From an uncultured bacterium (lineage in GTDB: Bacteria; Bacteroidota; Bacteroidia; Bacteroidales; Bacteroidaceae): a stretch of DNA of 64,000 nucleotides. The notes under the pieces were generated by a model, which saw nothing but the letters and a program-made list of their open reading frames with translations, searched no databases and had not been told where the DNA came from. Made by a program: the position numbers and the translations under genes. Of the stretch, positions 25,393-34,337 are shown piece by piece. The first letter of the stretch is position 1. Every line of letters begins with the position of its first letter. The stretch is taken from contig CAJMSE010000011.1 in NCBI GenBank assembly GCA_905216025.1, positions 1 to 64,000 on the forward strand. The letters run 5' to 3'.

Positions 25393-26463
25393 CTATTTCG
25401 GCATCTCCGCATCCAGTTTCGCCACTGCACCCGTTACCGGGTTGAGGACGAGGCGCGTTGTGGAGCGCTTGTTGAACAGCTCGCCGCTGAGCAGTTCGGT
25501 GCGTCCGAACTGTCCGGCATACAGCTCGAAGTTGCCCATCATGGCCGTGCCCTTGTATATCGTGGCCTTTATTTTGCCCGGCACGTTCACGTAGACGCCG
25601 TCGTCCGGACCTTTCTTCTTGCCTTTCGTTGCCACGGGTTCAGGCTCCGGCACGCTGTGCAGGTCGGTGATGCTTATATAATAAGGTGTGCCTGAGAGGT
25701 CGTCGGCATCCACGAGGCCCAGTTTGCGCGACAGCCTGAACAGCACCTGCCTGTCCGTCGCTTTCTCCGGGCATATCGTGATGACGTGTTCGGTGGTGTC
25801 TTTCACCGTCGTGCCTGCGAAGAGGCTCGTCAGCGCCTTGTCCTGCTCCTCCAGCTTGCCGAGCATTATCTTCATCTGCTCGCCGTCTTTCGGCATGAAG
25901 TCGGCCTGTCCGCGTGTCAGCTGGTTCTTGCTCTCCCTGATGTCGTATATCTCGCGGGCCGTCAGCTGTGCCATCTTGGCCGTGCTTCCGGCGGAGAGAA
26001 TCTCCTCGCTCATATACTGGCGCGGGTTCACCGTTGCGGGCCTGCGTGCCGGCACGAACTCCGCAGGAGTCTCTTCCGGCCTCGCGTCGGTGTTGATGGC
26101 CAGCAGCGTGCCGTCGTCAGACAGCCTGATGTTCGTCGCCGAGCTTTTCGGGTTCAGCTTCAGCGAGTAGCATTTCGACGTGTCGGCCACACCGGTAGAC
26201 GTCAGGTTGAGCGTCGTAACCCTGTAGCTGACGGACGGATTCAGCTCCGTGTCGTTCAGCCGGAGGTATTTCCCGGCGTATATGGCGAACTCTCCCGGCG
26301 TGTATGTCGTCTTCTCCACCTGCACGGCAATGCGCAGCGCCGTCTTCGGCAAGTAGTATACGGCACCCTCCGGTGTCACTCCCGGTCTGTATTTTCCAAT
26401 CTGTGTCTGTGCCGTGGCTCCGCAGCAGGCGGCCAGTAGCATTGCAGTCAGTATCTTTTTCAT
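25393..26463 (-). CDS. DUF4831 family secreted protein
   Basis: A 356-residue exported protein (signal peptide MKKILTAMLLAACCGATAQ). It resembles the DUF4831 family of Bacteroidetes: early GAVYYLPKTALRIAVQVEKTTYTPGEFAIYAGKYL, then a middle with TREIYDIRESKNQLTRGQADFMPKDGEQM and the C-terminal YRGTAMM-like segment KATIYKGTAMMGNFELYAGQFG. Part of each sentence-like motif recurs, suggesting two related beta domains at either end. The function of the family is unknown. It lies 34 nt after the nnr gene on the same strand, so the two are probably cotranscribed, a pairing with no obvious metabolic logic. Confidence 0.85.
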   Translation of the reverse strand: MKKILTAMLLAACCGATAQTQIGKYRPGVTPEGAVYYLPKTALRIAVQVEKTTYTPGEFAIYAGKYLRLNDTELNPSVSYRVTTLNLTSTGVADTSKCYSLKLNPKSSATNIRLSDDGTLLAINTDARPEETPAEFVPARRPATVNPRQYMSEEILSAGSTAKMAQLTAREIYDIRESKNQLTRGQADFMPKDGEQMKIMLGKLEEQDKALTSLFAGTTVKDTTEHVITICPEKATDRQVLFRLSRKLGLVDADDLSGTPYYISITDLHSVPEPEPVATKGKKKGPDDGVYVNVPGKIKATIYKGTAMMGNFELYAGQFGRTELLSGELFNKRSTTRLVLNPVTGAVAKLDAEMPK

Positions 26464-26497
26464 TTCTTGTTCCGAAGTGTATGTAGTGTATCCTTGT

Positions 26498-28012
26498 TCA
26501 ATCGTTTAATCTCTTGAATGCTTCCGGCAGGAACTCCACGATGTCGCCGGCCACGAGACTCTCCATCCCTTTCGCCTCGGCGGCGCAGTCTCCCGCCAGT
26601 CCGTGCAGGTACATGCCCGCGGTGCAGGCCTCTCTCTGGCGGTATCCCCTTGCGAGCAGTGCCGTAATTATTCCCGTGAGCACGTCTCCGCTGCCGGCCG
26701 TGGCCATGCCTGCGTTGCCCGTCGGGTTGAACATCACGTGCCCGTCGGGCATGCACAGTGCCGAGTAGCGGCCTTTCAGAATGACGTATGCGCCGAGCCG
26801 CTCGGCCAGTGAGCATGCCTTGGTGAGCCGTTCGTAGCTGTCGGCGCTGTGGTTTTCGAGGCGGTCAAACTCTTTCGGGTGCGGCGTCAGTATTATTCCT
26901 TTCGGCAACTGTTGCAGCCATGCCCTCCTGTTGGCCAGTATGTTGATGGCGTCGGCGTCTGCCACGACGGGGCATTGCGCCCTCCTGAGCTGTGCTATGA
27001 GTGCTATCGCCGTCGTCTCGCTCGTGCCGAGACCCGGTCCTATGCCGAGCGCGTTGAAGTCTTCGGTGTCCACCGGCTCCGAGAATATCGTGCCGTCGGC
27101 ATCGAGCTGCACTACGGCTTCGGGCACGGCAATCTGCATTATCACGTTGTTCTGTTTCGGGCTGTGCACCGTGACCTTTCCGGCGCCCGCCCTCAGACAA
27201 GCCCTTGCGGCGAGGATGGCTGCTCCCGCCATGCCGTAGCTGCCCGCGATGAGGAGCGCGCTGCCCATGTCGCCCTTGTGGGCGAACTCGTTTCTCGGCA
27301 TCAGCAGTTTCCGCACGTCGCTCTCCTCCACCACGGTGTAGTGCGCGTCGGTGTTCCTTATGCCCTCGCTGCTTATCCGTATGTCGAGCACCTTGAGGCG
27401 GCCGATGAACTGCTGGTTCTCGGCGAAGAGGAAGGAGAGCTTCGGCTGTTGCAGCGTCAGCGTGAAGTCGGCCCGTATTATGTTGGCCCTTACGTTGTAG
27501 GTATTGTCTTCCGTCATCAGTCCCGACGGCACATCGATGCTCACCACCGTGCCCGGCGATGCGTTGATATATTTCACTAACGATGCGAAACCGCCTGCGA
27601 GAGGCTTGTTTATGCCGGAGCCGAAGAGGCCGTCGATTACGAGGGTGTTGCTCTCGAGGTGCGGCGGGTCGAACTCCTGGGTCACTTCCGTGAAGTCCTT
27701 TAGCTTCTTGGTGTCTGCCAGCCGCGCCTTGTTCGCGGCGCAATCGGGCGACAGCCGTCCCGAGATGTTGAACAGATAGGCCGACACCTGATATCCCCGC
27801 TCGGCGAGAAGCCTTGCCACGGCCAGTGCGTCGCCGCCGTTGTTGCCCGGTCCGGCGAACACCACTGCCGGCACGGTATTGTCTGCAATCTCCGTGATGG
27901 CATGCGTCAGGGCCTGTGCCGCCCGCTCCATGAGGTCGATAGACCTTATCGGTTCGTGTTCAATCGTATATTTGTCAAGCTCGTGAATCTGAGCCCCCGT
28001 AAAAATTTTCAT
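26498..28012 (-). CDS. nnr: Bifunctional NAD(P)HX epimerase/dehydratase
   Basis: A 504-residue protein with two domains. Residues 1-215 are the YjeF-type epimerase (VFAGPGNNGGDALAVARLL; VIDGLFGSGINKPL; VSIDVPSGL). Residues 225-500 are the ribokinase-like ADP- or ATP-dependent dehydratase (KGDMGSALLIAGSYGMAGAAIL, GPGLGTSE, ILTPHPKEFDRL, GNAGMATAGSGDVLTGII). Together they repair hydrated NADH and NADPH. The fused form is common in bacteria. The start at 28012 is almost leaderless: minus-strand -7-like boxes (TATTTTTG, TAATTTTG) lie at 28018-28033. Divergent from hpt. Confidence 0.95.
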   Translation of the reverse strand: MKIFTGAQIHELDKYTIEHEPIRSIDLMERAAQALTHAITEIADNTVPAVVFAGPGNNGGDALAVARLLAERGYQVSAYLFNISGRLSPDCAANKARLADTKKLKDFTEVTQEFDPPHLESNTLVIDGLFGSGINKPLAGGFASLVKYINASPGTVVSIDVPSGLMTEDNTYNVRANIIRADFTLTLQQPKLSFLFAENQQFIGRLKVLDIRISSEGIRNTDAHYTVVEESDVRKLLMPRNEFAHKGDMGSALLIAGSYGMAGAAILAARACLRAGAGKVTVHSPKQNNVIMQIAVPEAVVQLDADGTIFSEPVDTEDFNALGIGPGLGTSETTAIALIAQLRRAQCPVVADADAINILANRRAWLQQLPKGIILTPHPKEFDRLENHSADSYERLTKACSLAERLGAYVILKGRYSALCMPDGHVMFNPTGNAGMATAGSGDVLTGIITALLARGYRQREACTAGMYLHGLAGDCAAEAKGMESLVAGDIVEFLPEAFKRLND

Positions 28013-28100
28013 ATTTGCAAAAATACAAAATTAATGCTAATCAAGGCTAATCTTTGGTGTATTTTTAGTAATTTTGCGGCAAATTTTAATGAATTGACTG

Positions 28101-28637
28101 ATGAGTGTTATCAGAATTAAGGATAAACTGTTCGAGACTTCGATACCGGAGGCAGAGATAAAGGCTCGTGTCAAGGCCGTTGCGGAGTGCATAAGCCGCG
28201 ACATGGAGGGTAAGAACCCGCTGCTGCTGGCCGTCCTCAACGGCTCGTTCATCTTCGCGGCAGACCTCATGCGGGAGATAACGATACCGTGCGAGATATC
28301 GTTTGTGAAGCTGGCGTCGTACCAGGGGACGACCTCCACGGGCAAGATAAAGGAGGTGATGGGAATCAACGAGGACCTCACCGGCCGCACGGTCATCATC
28401 GTCGAGGACATCGTGGAGAGCGGACTGACGATGAAGCGGATGATAGAGAGCCTCGGCACGCGCAACCCCGAGTCGGTGCACATCTGCACGCTGCTGCTCA
28501 AGCCGGAGCGGCTCAAGACCGAACTCGACATCGAGTACGTGGCTTTCGAGATACCGAACGACTTTATTCTCGGCTACGGCCTCGACTACGACCAGCAGGG
28601 CCGCCATCTGAAGGATATCTACACGCTGAAGGAATAG
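28101..28637 (+). CDS. hpt: Hypoxanthine phosphoribosyltransferase
   Basis: A 178-residue purine salvage enzyme that makes IMP or GMP from hypoxanthine or guanine and PRPP. The PRPP-binding motif is VIIVEDIVESGLTM; the flexible loop region is VKLASYQGTTSTGKIK, and the C-terminal YVAFEIPNDFILGYGLDYDQ is typical of HGPRTs. A TAATTTTG box at 28069-28076 sits 25 nt before the start. adk follows 75 nt later in the same direction, so they may form a nucleotide-metabolism operon. Confidence 0.96.
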   Translation: MSVIRIKDKLFETSIPEAEIKARVKAVAECISRDMEGKNPLLLAVLNGSFIFAADLMREITIPCEISFVKLASYQGTTSTGKIKEVMGINEDLTGRTVIIVEDIVESGLTMKRMIESLGTRNPESVHICTLLLKPERLKTELDIEYVAFEIPNDFILGYGLDYDQQGRHLKDIYTLKE

Positions 28638-28712
28638 GGCGCGGCGGTAAAGCTAATAAAGGCAGACAGGAAACATAATGAAGGTAGACAAGATATAAAG
28701 TTTAAGGATAAG

Positions 28713-29285
28713 ATGAAGAATATAGTGATATTCGGGGCTCCCGGCTCAGGCAAGGGAACTCAGAGCGAGAAGATGATCGAGAAGTATGGCCTCGGCCATA
28801 TATCGACGGGCGACGTGCTGCGCAAGGAAATCAAGGCCGGCACGGAACTGGGAAAGACGGCCCAGGGATTCATCGACAACGGACAGCTGATTCCCGACGA
28901 CCTCATGATAAGCATCCTCGCAAGTGTTTACGACTCTTTCGGGACAGACCATAACGGCGTGATTTTCGACGGCTTCCCCCGCACGATACCGCAGGCCGAG
29001 GCTCTGAAGAAGATGCTCGCGGAGCGCGGTCACAAGGTGGCAGCCATGATAGAGCTCGACGTCCCCGAGGACGAGCTCATGACACGCCTTGTCAAGCGCG
29101 GCATCGAGAGCGGCCGCTCGGACGACAACGAGGAGACGATAAAGAAGCGTCTCGACGTGTATCACAGCCAGACGGCACCGCTGATAGACTGGTACAAGCA
29201 GGAGAACATACACAACCACATCGACGGTCTCGGAGAGCTCGACCGTATCTTCGGCGACATCTGCGGGGTCATCGAGAAGCTCTGA
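28713..29285 (+). CDS. adk: Adenylate kinase
   Basis: A 190-residue enzyme that interconverts AMP and ATP with two ADP. It has the P-loop GAPGSGKGTQ, the AMP-binding HISTGDVLR, FDGFPRTIPQAEAL and LVKRGIESGRSDDNEETIKKRL. The LID is the short, zinc-free kind. Downstream is a strong terminator at 29325, so the transcription unit ends here. Confidence 0.97.
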   Translation: MKNIVIFGAPGSGKGTQSEKMIEKYGLGHISTGDVLRKEIKAGTELGKTAQGFIDNGQLIPDDLMISILASVYDSFGTDHNGVIFDGFPRTIPQAEALKKMLAERGHKVAAMIELDVPEDELMTRLVKRGIESGRSDDNEETIKKRLDVYHSQTAPLIDWYKQENIHNHIDGLGELDRIFGDICGVIEKL

Positions 29286-29324
29286 CCGGCGGGCGGAAGG
29301 CTTCCGGACGGTTGCAAACGGCAT

Positions 29325-29365
29325 AAAAAGCAGGCCATGACATCAGTCGTGGCCTGCTTTTTCGC
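29325..29365 (+). terminator. adk terminator
   Basis: Arms AAAAAGCAGGCCA and TGGCCTGCTTTTT are exact complements (13 bp) around a short loop, 40 nt after the adk stop. Confidence 0.9.
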
Positions 29366-29384
29366 GTTTATGGATAATTTTTCG

Positions 29385-29392
29385 TATCTTTG
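29385..29392 (+). promoter_or_regulatory. obg promoter -7 box
   Basis: TATCTTTG at 29385-29392, about 30 nt before the obg start; the -33 region (TTCG) is weak. Confidence 0.6.
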
Positions 29393-29421
29393 CAGTTCAT
29401 TCACATCTTTAATATATAGGT

Positions 29422-30597
29422 ATGGCAGAATCCAATTTCGTTGACTACGTGAAGATATATTGCCGCTCGGGAAAGGGCGGCCGCGGCTCCATGCACCTGC
29501 GCCACGTGAAGTATAACCCCAACGGCGGGCCCGACGGCGGCGACGGCGGCGACGGCGGAAGCGTCTATCTGCGCGGCAACCACAACTATTGGACCCTGCT
29601 GCACCTCAAATACGAGCGCCATGTGAGGGCCGGCCACGGAGGCAACGGCGGCCGTGACAAGTGCCACGGCACCAAGGGACAGGACGCATACATAGACGTC
29701 CCCTGCGGCACGGTGGTGTATAACGCCGATACCGGCAAGTACATCTGTGACGTCACATACGACGGGCAGGAGGTGCTCCTGCTCAAGGGCGGCCGCGGCG
29801 GCCTCGGCAACTTCCAGTTTCGCACTGCCACCAACCAGGCGCCGCGCTATGCGCAGCCCGGCGAACCGATGCAGGAGATGAACATCGTGCTCGAGCTGAA
29901 GCTGCTCGCCGACGTGGGTCTGGTGGGCTTCCCCAATGCCGGAAAGTCCACGCTGCTCTCATCGCTGTCGAGCGCGAGGCCGAAGATAGCCAACTATCCC
30001 TTCACCACACTCGAGCCGTCGCTCGGCATCGTGGAGTATAGGGACAGGCAGTCGTTTGTCATGGCCGACATCCCCGGCATCATCGAGGGAGCCAGCGAGG
30101 GCAAGGGCCTCGGACTGCGCTTTCTCCGTCACATCGAGCGCAACTCGCTGCTGCTGTTCATGGTGCCGGGCGATACCGACGACATAAAGCACGAATATGA
30201 GGTGCTGCTGAACGAACTAGCCGGCTTCAACCCCGAGATGCTCGACAAGCACCGCGTCCTCGCCGTGACGAAGTGCGACCTGCTCGACGACGAACTGATA
30301 GAGATGCTCCGCGAGACGCTGCCCGACGGCATCCCCGTGGTGTTCATCTCGTCTGTCGCCAACATGGGCCTCGACGAACTGAAAGACGTGCTCTGGCGCG
30401 AGCTTAACAGCGAGAGCAACAAGCTGCAGGGCATCATCACGAGCGACAACATCGTCCATCGCGACAAAGACATGAGCCGCTTCTCGGAAGAACTCATTGC
30501 CGAGGGCGAATATGAGGATGTGGAATACGAAGACATAGACGACGAGGACATCGAAGACCTCGACGACTTTGAATACGAGGAGGACGGGGATGAGTAG
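29422..30597 (+). CDS. obg: Obg family GTPase
   Basis: A 391-residue GTPase acting in large ribosomal subunit assembly and stress control. The N-terminal Obg fold is glycine-rich (GRGSMHLRHVKYNPNGGPDGG; GGNGGRDKCHGTKGQD). The G domain has GFPNAGKSTL (G1), the TTLEPSLGIVEY switch, DIPGIIEGA (G3), VTKCDLLDD (G4) and ISSVA (G5). The C-terminal tail (about 355-391) is almost wholly acidic, a feature seen in many Obg proteins and here extreme. The stop overlaps the next start by 8 nt, so pgeF-like translation is coupled. Confidence 0.96.
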   Translation: MAESNFVDYVKIYCRSGKGGRGSMHLRHVKYNPNGGPDGGDGGDGGSVYLRGNHNYWTLLHLKYERHVRAGHGGNGGRDKCHGTKGQDAYIDVPCGTVVYNADTGKYICDVTYDGQEVLLLKGGRGGLGNFQFRTATNQAPRYAQPGEPMQEMNIVLELKLLADVGLVGFPNAGKSTLLSSLSSARPKIANYPFTTLEPSLGIVEYRDRQSFVMADIPGIIEGASEGKGLGLRFLRHIERNSLLLFMVPGDTDDIKHEYEVLLNELAGFNPEMLDKHRVLAVTKCDLLDDELIEMLRETLPDGIPVVFISSVANMGLDELKDVLWRELNSESNKLQGIITSDNIVHRDKDMSRFSEELIAEGEYEDVEYEDIDDEDIEDLDDFEYEEDGDE

Positions 30598-31369
30598 CCC
30601 CGTGCTCAGGCATTACGGCATCGCTCCCGGCGTGACGGCGTTCAGCACCACGCGCCGCGGAGGATGCAGCACGGGCAGTTACGGTGCCTTCAACGTCAAT
30701 CCGTTCTGCGGCGACGACCCCGCGGCGGTCGACAGGAACCGCGCGGCGCTGTGCTCGGCGCTCGGTATAGACGAGGGCAGGCTCATCATGCCCCGCCAGA
30801 CCCACGGCATCGCCGTGCGCATGGTGGCCGGCGACCTGCTGACAGTGTCCGCCGCAACGCGTGCCATGCTGCTCGATGGCGTCGACGCGCTCATCACCGA
30901 CCTTGCGGGCGTGTGCATCGGCGTGTCCACGGCCGACTGCATCCCCGTGCTCCTGTACGACGGCGAGCACCATGCCTGTGCCGCCGTGCATGCCGGATGG
31001 CGCGGCACGGTGGGGCGGATAGTGGCCAAGACCGTGGAGCAGATGGCCCTTTCGTACGGCACGAGGCCTGCGGCGCTCCGCGCATGCATCGGTCCGGGCA
31101 TATCGGCCGCCCGCTTCGAGGTGGGCGACGAGGTGTACGACGCCTTTGCCGCGGCCGGGTTTCCGATGGACCGGATAGGCTGCCGGCACGACAAATGGCA
31201 CATCGACCTGTGGGCGTGCAACGCCATGCAGCTCGAGGAGGCCGGCGTGCCGCATGGCAACATACACATAGACGGCACGTGCACGTACGACAACAGCGGC
31301 GAGTTCTTTTCCGCCCGGCGTCTCGGCCCGGCCTCGGGGCGTATCCTTACGGGCATTATGCTCCGCTGA
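30590..31369 (+). CDS. pgeF: Peptidoglycan editing factor/polyphenol oxidase family (YfiH)
   Basis: A 259-residue laccase-domain protein. The metal-site residues are in MPRQTHG, STADCIPVLLYD and AVHAGWRGTVGRIV, with CIGPGISAARFEVGDEV following. Members have been described as purine nucleoside phosphorylases, and the E. coli protein removes misplaced L-serine from peptidoglycan precursors. Start at ATG 30590, which overlaps the end of obg; an in-frame TTG further up is less likely. The next gene encodes an M23 envelope protein, which fits a cell-wall role but does not prove it. Confidence 0.93.
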   Translation: MSSPVLRHYGIAPGVTAFSTTRRGGCSTGSYGAFNVNPFCGDDPAAVDRNRAALCSALGIDEGRLIMPRQTHGIAVRMVAGDLLTVSAATRAMLLDGVDALITDLAGVCIGVSTADCIPVLLYDGEHHACAAVHAGWRGTVGRIVAKTVEQMALSYGTRPAALRACIGPGISAARFEVGDEVYDAFAAAGFPMDRIGCRHDKWHIDLWACNAMQLEEAGVPHGNIHIDGTCTYDNSGEFFSARRLGPASGRILTGIMLR

Positions 31370-31409
31370 CGATGAGATTATTACTAACCTATAACAAAGA
31401 TAAAGACAG

Positions 31410-32561
31410 ATGAAAGTAAGGCAAATATTGTTCTCAGCATTCCTGGCCGTGGCCGTGACCGCCGCCGCCAAGGACGAGTTCACCATGCTGGAACAACAGC
31501 AGATAAGCATCGAGACACCGGGACTCTTCAGCGCTTCCGACGCCTTCTCGGTCGATTTCGCCGGGCTGCGCCAGTCGGAGTACTGCTTCCCGCTTCCCGT
31601 GGGCAAGGCGAAGATGCTGAAAGACAACTACCTGGAGATAGTGACGAGCCGCGGAGATGCCGTGAAGGCCATGTTCGACGGTACGGTGAGGCTCTCGAAG
31701 AGCCATCAGACGATGGGCAACGTCGTCGTCGTGCGCCACGACAACGGCCTTGAGACAGTATACGGCAACAACGCCCAGAACCTCGTGAAAGTGGGCCAGC
31801 GTGTCAAGGCCGGCCAGACCCTCGCCATCGTCGGCGGCGCTAATGGCCGCGTATTCTGCACGTTTGCCGTCATGGTGAACGGCGGACGCATCAACCCCGA
31901 GACGCTCATCAGCATCGGTTCGCACCGTCTGCTGCGCCAGTCGGTGATGTTCCGCAAGGCCGGTTTCCATGTCGACATGACCGTGACGCGCGAAGACCGC
32001 GGTGCGGGCAAGGCCGGCGATGCAGGCAACATGAACGCCAATCCCTTCTCGGCCGGCAGCAAGTTCACCCTGAACCTTGCCAACTTCAACCCCGGCGACT
32101 GGGCATATCCGCTGCCGTCGGCAAAGGTCATCAGTCCGTTCGGCCGCCGCGGCCGCCGCAGCCATACAGGCGTTGACATCAAGACGAAGGCCAATGACAA
32201 CATACTCGCCGCCTTCGACGGTGTGGTGACAATGTCTCAGGTATACAGCGGCTACGGCAAGTGCATCAAGATACGCCACAGCAGCGGCCTCGAGACGCTC
32301 TACAGCCATAACTCAAAGAACCTCGTGAAGGTGGGCGACCGCGTCAAGGCCGGCCAGGTGATAGCCCTCACGGGCCGTACCGGGCGTGCCACCACCGAGC
32401 ATCTGCATTTCGAATGCCGCATCAACGGCCAGCCGTTCGACCCTGCAAAGCTGTTCGACCACGCCAACCACTCGCTCCGGATGAACCTCGTGACGTTCAC
32501 GAAGCGCGGCGGCAGCGTGTCGGTGAAGTCGGAGAGCAACTATATGGCGAAGGGAAAGTGA
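31410..32561 (+). CDS. Secreted M23 peptidase with two LytM domains, the first degenerate
   Basis: A 383-residue exported protein. Two M23/LytM domains align end to end: residues about 60-190 and 225-365 share GNVVVVRHDNGLETVYGNNAQNLVKVGQRVKAGQ versus KCIKIRHSSGLETLYSHNSKNLVKVGDRVKAGQ. The second keeps the zinc ligands (HTGVD and HLHFE), so it can be an endopeptidase that cuts peptidoglycan cross-links. The first lacks both motifs: HLHFE is replaced by FCTFAVM, and no HxxxD is present. This copy may bind or regulate. It follows the pgeF-like gene by 40 nt. The downstream terminator lies within a MITE-like structure. Confidence 0.92.
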   Translation: MKVRQILFSAFLAVAVTAAAKDEFTMLEQQQISIETPGLFSASDAFSVDFAGLRQSEYCFPLPVGKAKMLKDNYLEIVTSRGDAVKAMFDGTVRLSKSHQTMGNVVVVRHDNGLETVYGNNAQNLVKVGQRVKAGQTLAIVGGANGRVFCTFAVMVNGGRINPETLISIGSHRLLRQSVMFRKAGFHVDMTVTREDRGAGKAGDAGNMNANPFSAGSKFTLNLANFNPGDWAYPLPSAKVISPFGRRGRRSHTGVDIKTKANDNILAAFDGVVTMSQVYSGYGKCIKIRHSSGLETLYSHNSKNLVKVGDRVKAGQVIALTGRTGRATTEHLHFECRINGQPFDPAKLFDHANHSLRMNLVTFTKRGGSVSVKSESNYMAKGK

Positions 32562-32604
32562 GGGGAGGAGCGGCCCCTCCCGACCTCCCCAAGGGGAGGA
32601 GAGG
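32562..32604. repeat. REP-like CTCCCC palindrome
   Basis: Directly after the M23 stop: GAGGAGCGGCCCCTCCCGAC then CTCCCCAAGGGGAGGAG. Same family as at 24.8 kb. Confidence 0.7.
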
Positions 32605-32650
32605 CTGCGCGAAGGGGGATATTCACCCGCCGCCGAATATATCATCACCC

Positions 32651-32924
32651 TCTCTGCGCCTTGTAGGGCCCGATTCTTGTATTTGGCCGCAGCCCGTAAG
32701 GGCTAACCAACCGCAAATGAATGGATTTCTTTTCAACATGATTTCCATATAATATAATCCTCTCCCCTGATTTATTCAGAAAGCTGAATGAATCAGGGGA
32801 GAGGTCTTTTTAATGGTGTGTCATTTGTTATACATTATTAAAAAAGATGTTCCCGAATCGGTGGTTGGTTAGCCCTTACGGGCTGCGGCCAAATACAAGA
32901 ATCGGGCCCTACAGGGCGCAGAGA
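32651..32924. mobile_element. MITE-like element, copy 2, with nested terminator
   Basis: Arms 32651-32712 and 32863-32924 (62 nt) are complementary with about one mismatch; they contain TGTAGGGCCCGATTCTTG and GCAGCCCGTAAGGGCTAACC. The 150-nt interior holds a second, independent hairpin (32759-32804). No transposase. The near-perfect arms suggest recent arrival compared with copy 1 at 25.1 kb. Confidence 0.8.
32759..32812 (+). terminator. Strong terminator inside the MITE-like element
   Basis: 21-nt arms (32759-32779 and 32784-32804) with one wobble pair and an AAAG loop, followed by TCTTTTTAA. It would end transcripts from the M23 gene. Confidence 0.85.
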
Positions 32925-32938
32925 GAGCCATGCTCCGG

Positions 32939-33180
32939 CCATTATAATGCCGTGACCTGACCATTATGATGCCGTGATTTCCTCCTTATGAAGCCACTAC
33001 CTGCTCCTTATGATGCAATGCGGTCGTTCTGATGATGCAACGGGGCCGTTCTGACGGTGCAACGGGTAGGGGTTGACGGTGCGTCGGGCAGCCCGCTGTT
33101 GTATTCTGCCAGCTATCAAACGTGTTTTTGAGAGCTACCAAAAGACTTTTTGAGAGCTAAGCTAAGTGTCTTTGAGAGCC
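32939..33180 (-). repeat. 22-nt tandem array, family 1, copy C (11 units)
   Basis: Eleven units of exactly 22 nt, read on the minus strand from 33180 down. The first three start GGCTCTCAAAGAC or AGCTCTCAAAAA, the fourth starts AGCTGGCAGAATACAAC, then GCACCGTCA-type units, then GCATCATAAT-type units. The longest copy of the family; it lies 14 nt from the MITE-like element. Confidence 0.85.
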
Positions 33181-33189
33181 GGCAAAAAT

Positions 33190-33226
33190 AAAAGCGCTGA
33201 ATGCCATATCGGCATTCAGCGCTTTT
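33190..33226 (-). terminator. Terminator of the M23-LysM gene (may work both ways)
   Basis: Perfect 16-bp arms (33190-33205 and 33211-33226, AAAAGCGCTGAATGCC and complement) with a 5-nt loop and T runs on both sides. Confidence 0.9.
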
Positions 33227-33277
33227 CTCAGATATTACGATTTGAATGATTGTGTCTTTTCTGTGCCTTTCTGCGGC

Positions 33278-34225
33278 TTAGTTGTATTTCAATATCTGTC
33301 CCGGCATGAGGCGGATGTTGCGTCCTATGCGGTTCAGCTTGCAGATGGCGTCAACCGTAGTGCCGCGCTTGCGGGCTATGGAGGCGAGCGTCTCGCCCGA
33401 CTTCACCTTGTGGAAACGTACGTCCTTTGCGTATGAGGCGGCCGGGGCGGCTGTTGCCAGTTCGATGTCCTCCTCGCCGTCAGCTGCTGCTCCGTTGGCT
33501 TTGCCGCCCACTCCGCGGAGGCGTGTGGCCAGTGCCGACTCGCTGTCGTATGTGCTGCGGCGGAACATATAGTAGTCGTCGACGACATCCTGGTTTCTGA
33601 AGTCGAACATGATGGCCGGGTTCAGGGCCACGCCGCAGAGGCGCGTCTCGAAGTGCAGGTGCGAGCCCGTGCTGCGTCCGGTGTTTCCTCCGAGTCCTAT
33701 CGGGTCGCCGGCTTTCACCTCCTCGTTCTCGGCGACGAGCTGCTTAGACATGTGTCCGTATATTGTCTCAAGGCCGTTGTAGTGGCGTATTACCACGTAC
33801 TTGCCGTATCCGGCAGCCTCATATCTCACGATTCTGACCTTGCCGCTGAATGCTGCGCGGATGGTGTCGCCGATATACACCTTCACGTCGAGTCCCTTGT
33901 GCTGGCGCCCCCAGCGGTGTCCGAAGTTCGATGTGATGACGCGGCTTGTCGTCGGCATGCAGAAGTCGCGCAGGTTGATTCTGAAAGAGTCGGGCAGCTC
34001 GGTGGCTTTGTGTGCATATCTGTTGTCCCAGTCGGCATAGAGGTCGGACGAGGGAGACTCCATCATCTCGTTCTGTATGAGCCGGCTCAGTGCTACTGAG
34101 TCCACTGCCTTCATCTTCTTGTCTATCGGGGCTTGCCTGGCGAGAAGGTCCTGCGCCGCGGCGGGGAGCGTGCTCAGCGATAAGCATGCCGCAATAGCTA
34201 TTGTCTTAATCTTGTTAAATATCAT
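33278..34225 (-). CDS. Secreted M23 peptidase with LysM domain
   Basis: A 315-residue exported protein (signal peptide ending AAAQ). The M23/LytM domain (about residues 90-200) has HKGLDVKVYIGD and HLHFETRLCG, so the zinc ligands are intact. A C-terminal LysM domain (about 268-313: FHKVKSGETLASIARKRGTTVDAICKLN) would bind peptidoglycan. A cell-wall endopeptidase used in growth or division is the likely role. It is a single-gene unit with a minus-strand TATCTTTG box at 34338-34345 and a strong terminator. Its M23 domain resembles the active one at 31410, about 1 kb away on the other strand. Confidence 0.94.
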   Translation of the reverse strand: MIFNKIKTIAIAACLSLSTLPAAAQDLLARQAPIDKKMKAVDSVALSRLIQNEMMESPSSDLYADWDNRYAHKATELPDSFRINLRDFCMPTTSRVITSNFGHRWGRQHKGLDVKVYIGDTIRAAFSGKVRIVRYEAAGYGKYVVIRHYNGLETIYGHMSKQLVAENEEVKAGDPIGLGGNTGRSTGSHLHFETRLCGVALNPAIMFDFRNQDVVDDYYMFRRSTYDSESALATRLRGVGGKANGAAADGEEDIELATAAPAASYAKDVRFHKVKSGETLASIARKRGTTVDAICKLNRIGRNIRLMPGQILKYN

Positions 34226-34337
34226 AAGTTGTTTTAGTTCAAAAGTAAGATAATCGCGTTATTGGTTGTAGTATGGCTGTGGATAATTATAATCCAATTA
34301 TCGGTTTGCCATCGGTGCGTTCGTAAAGTGAACGTTG

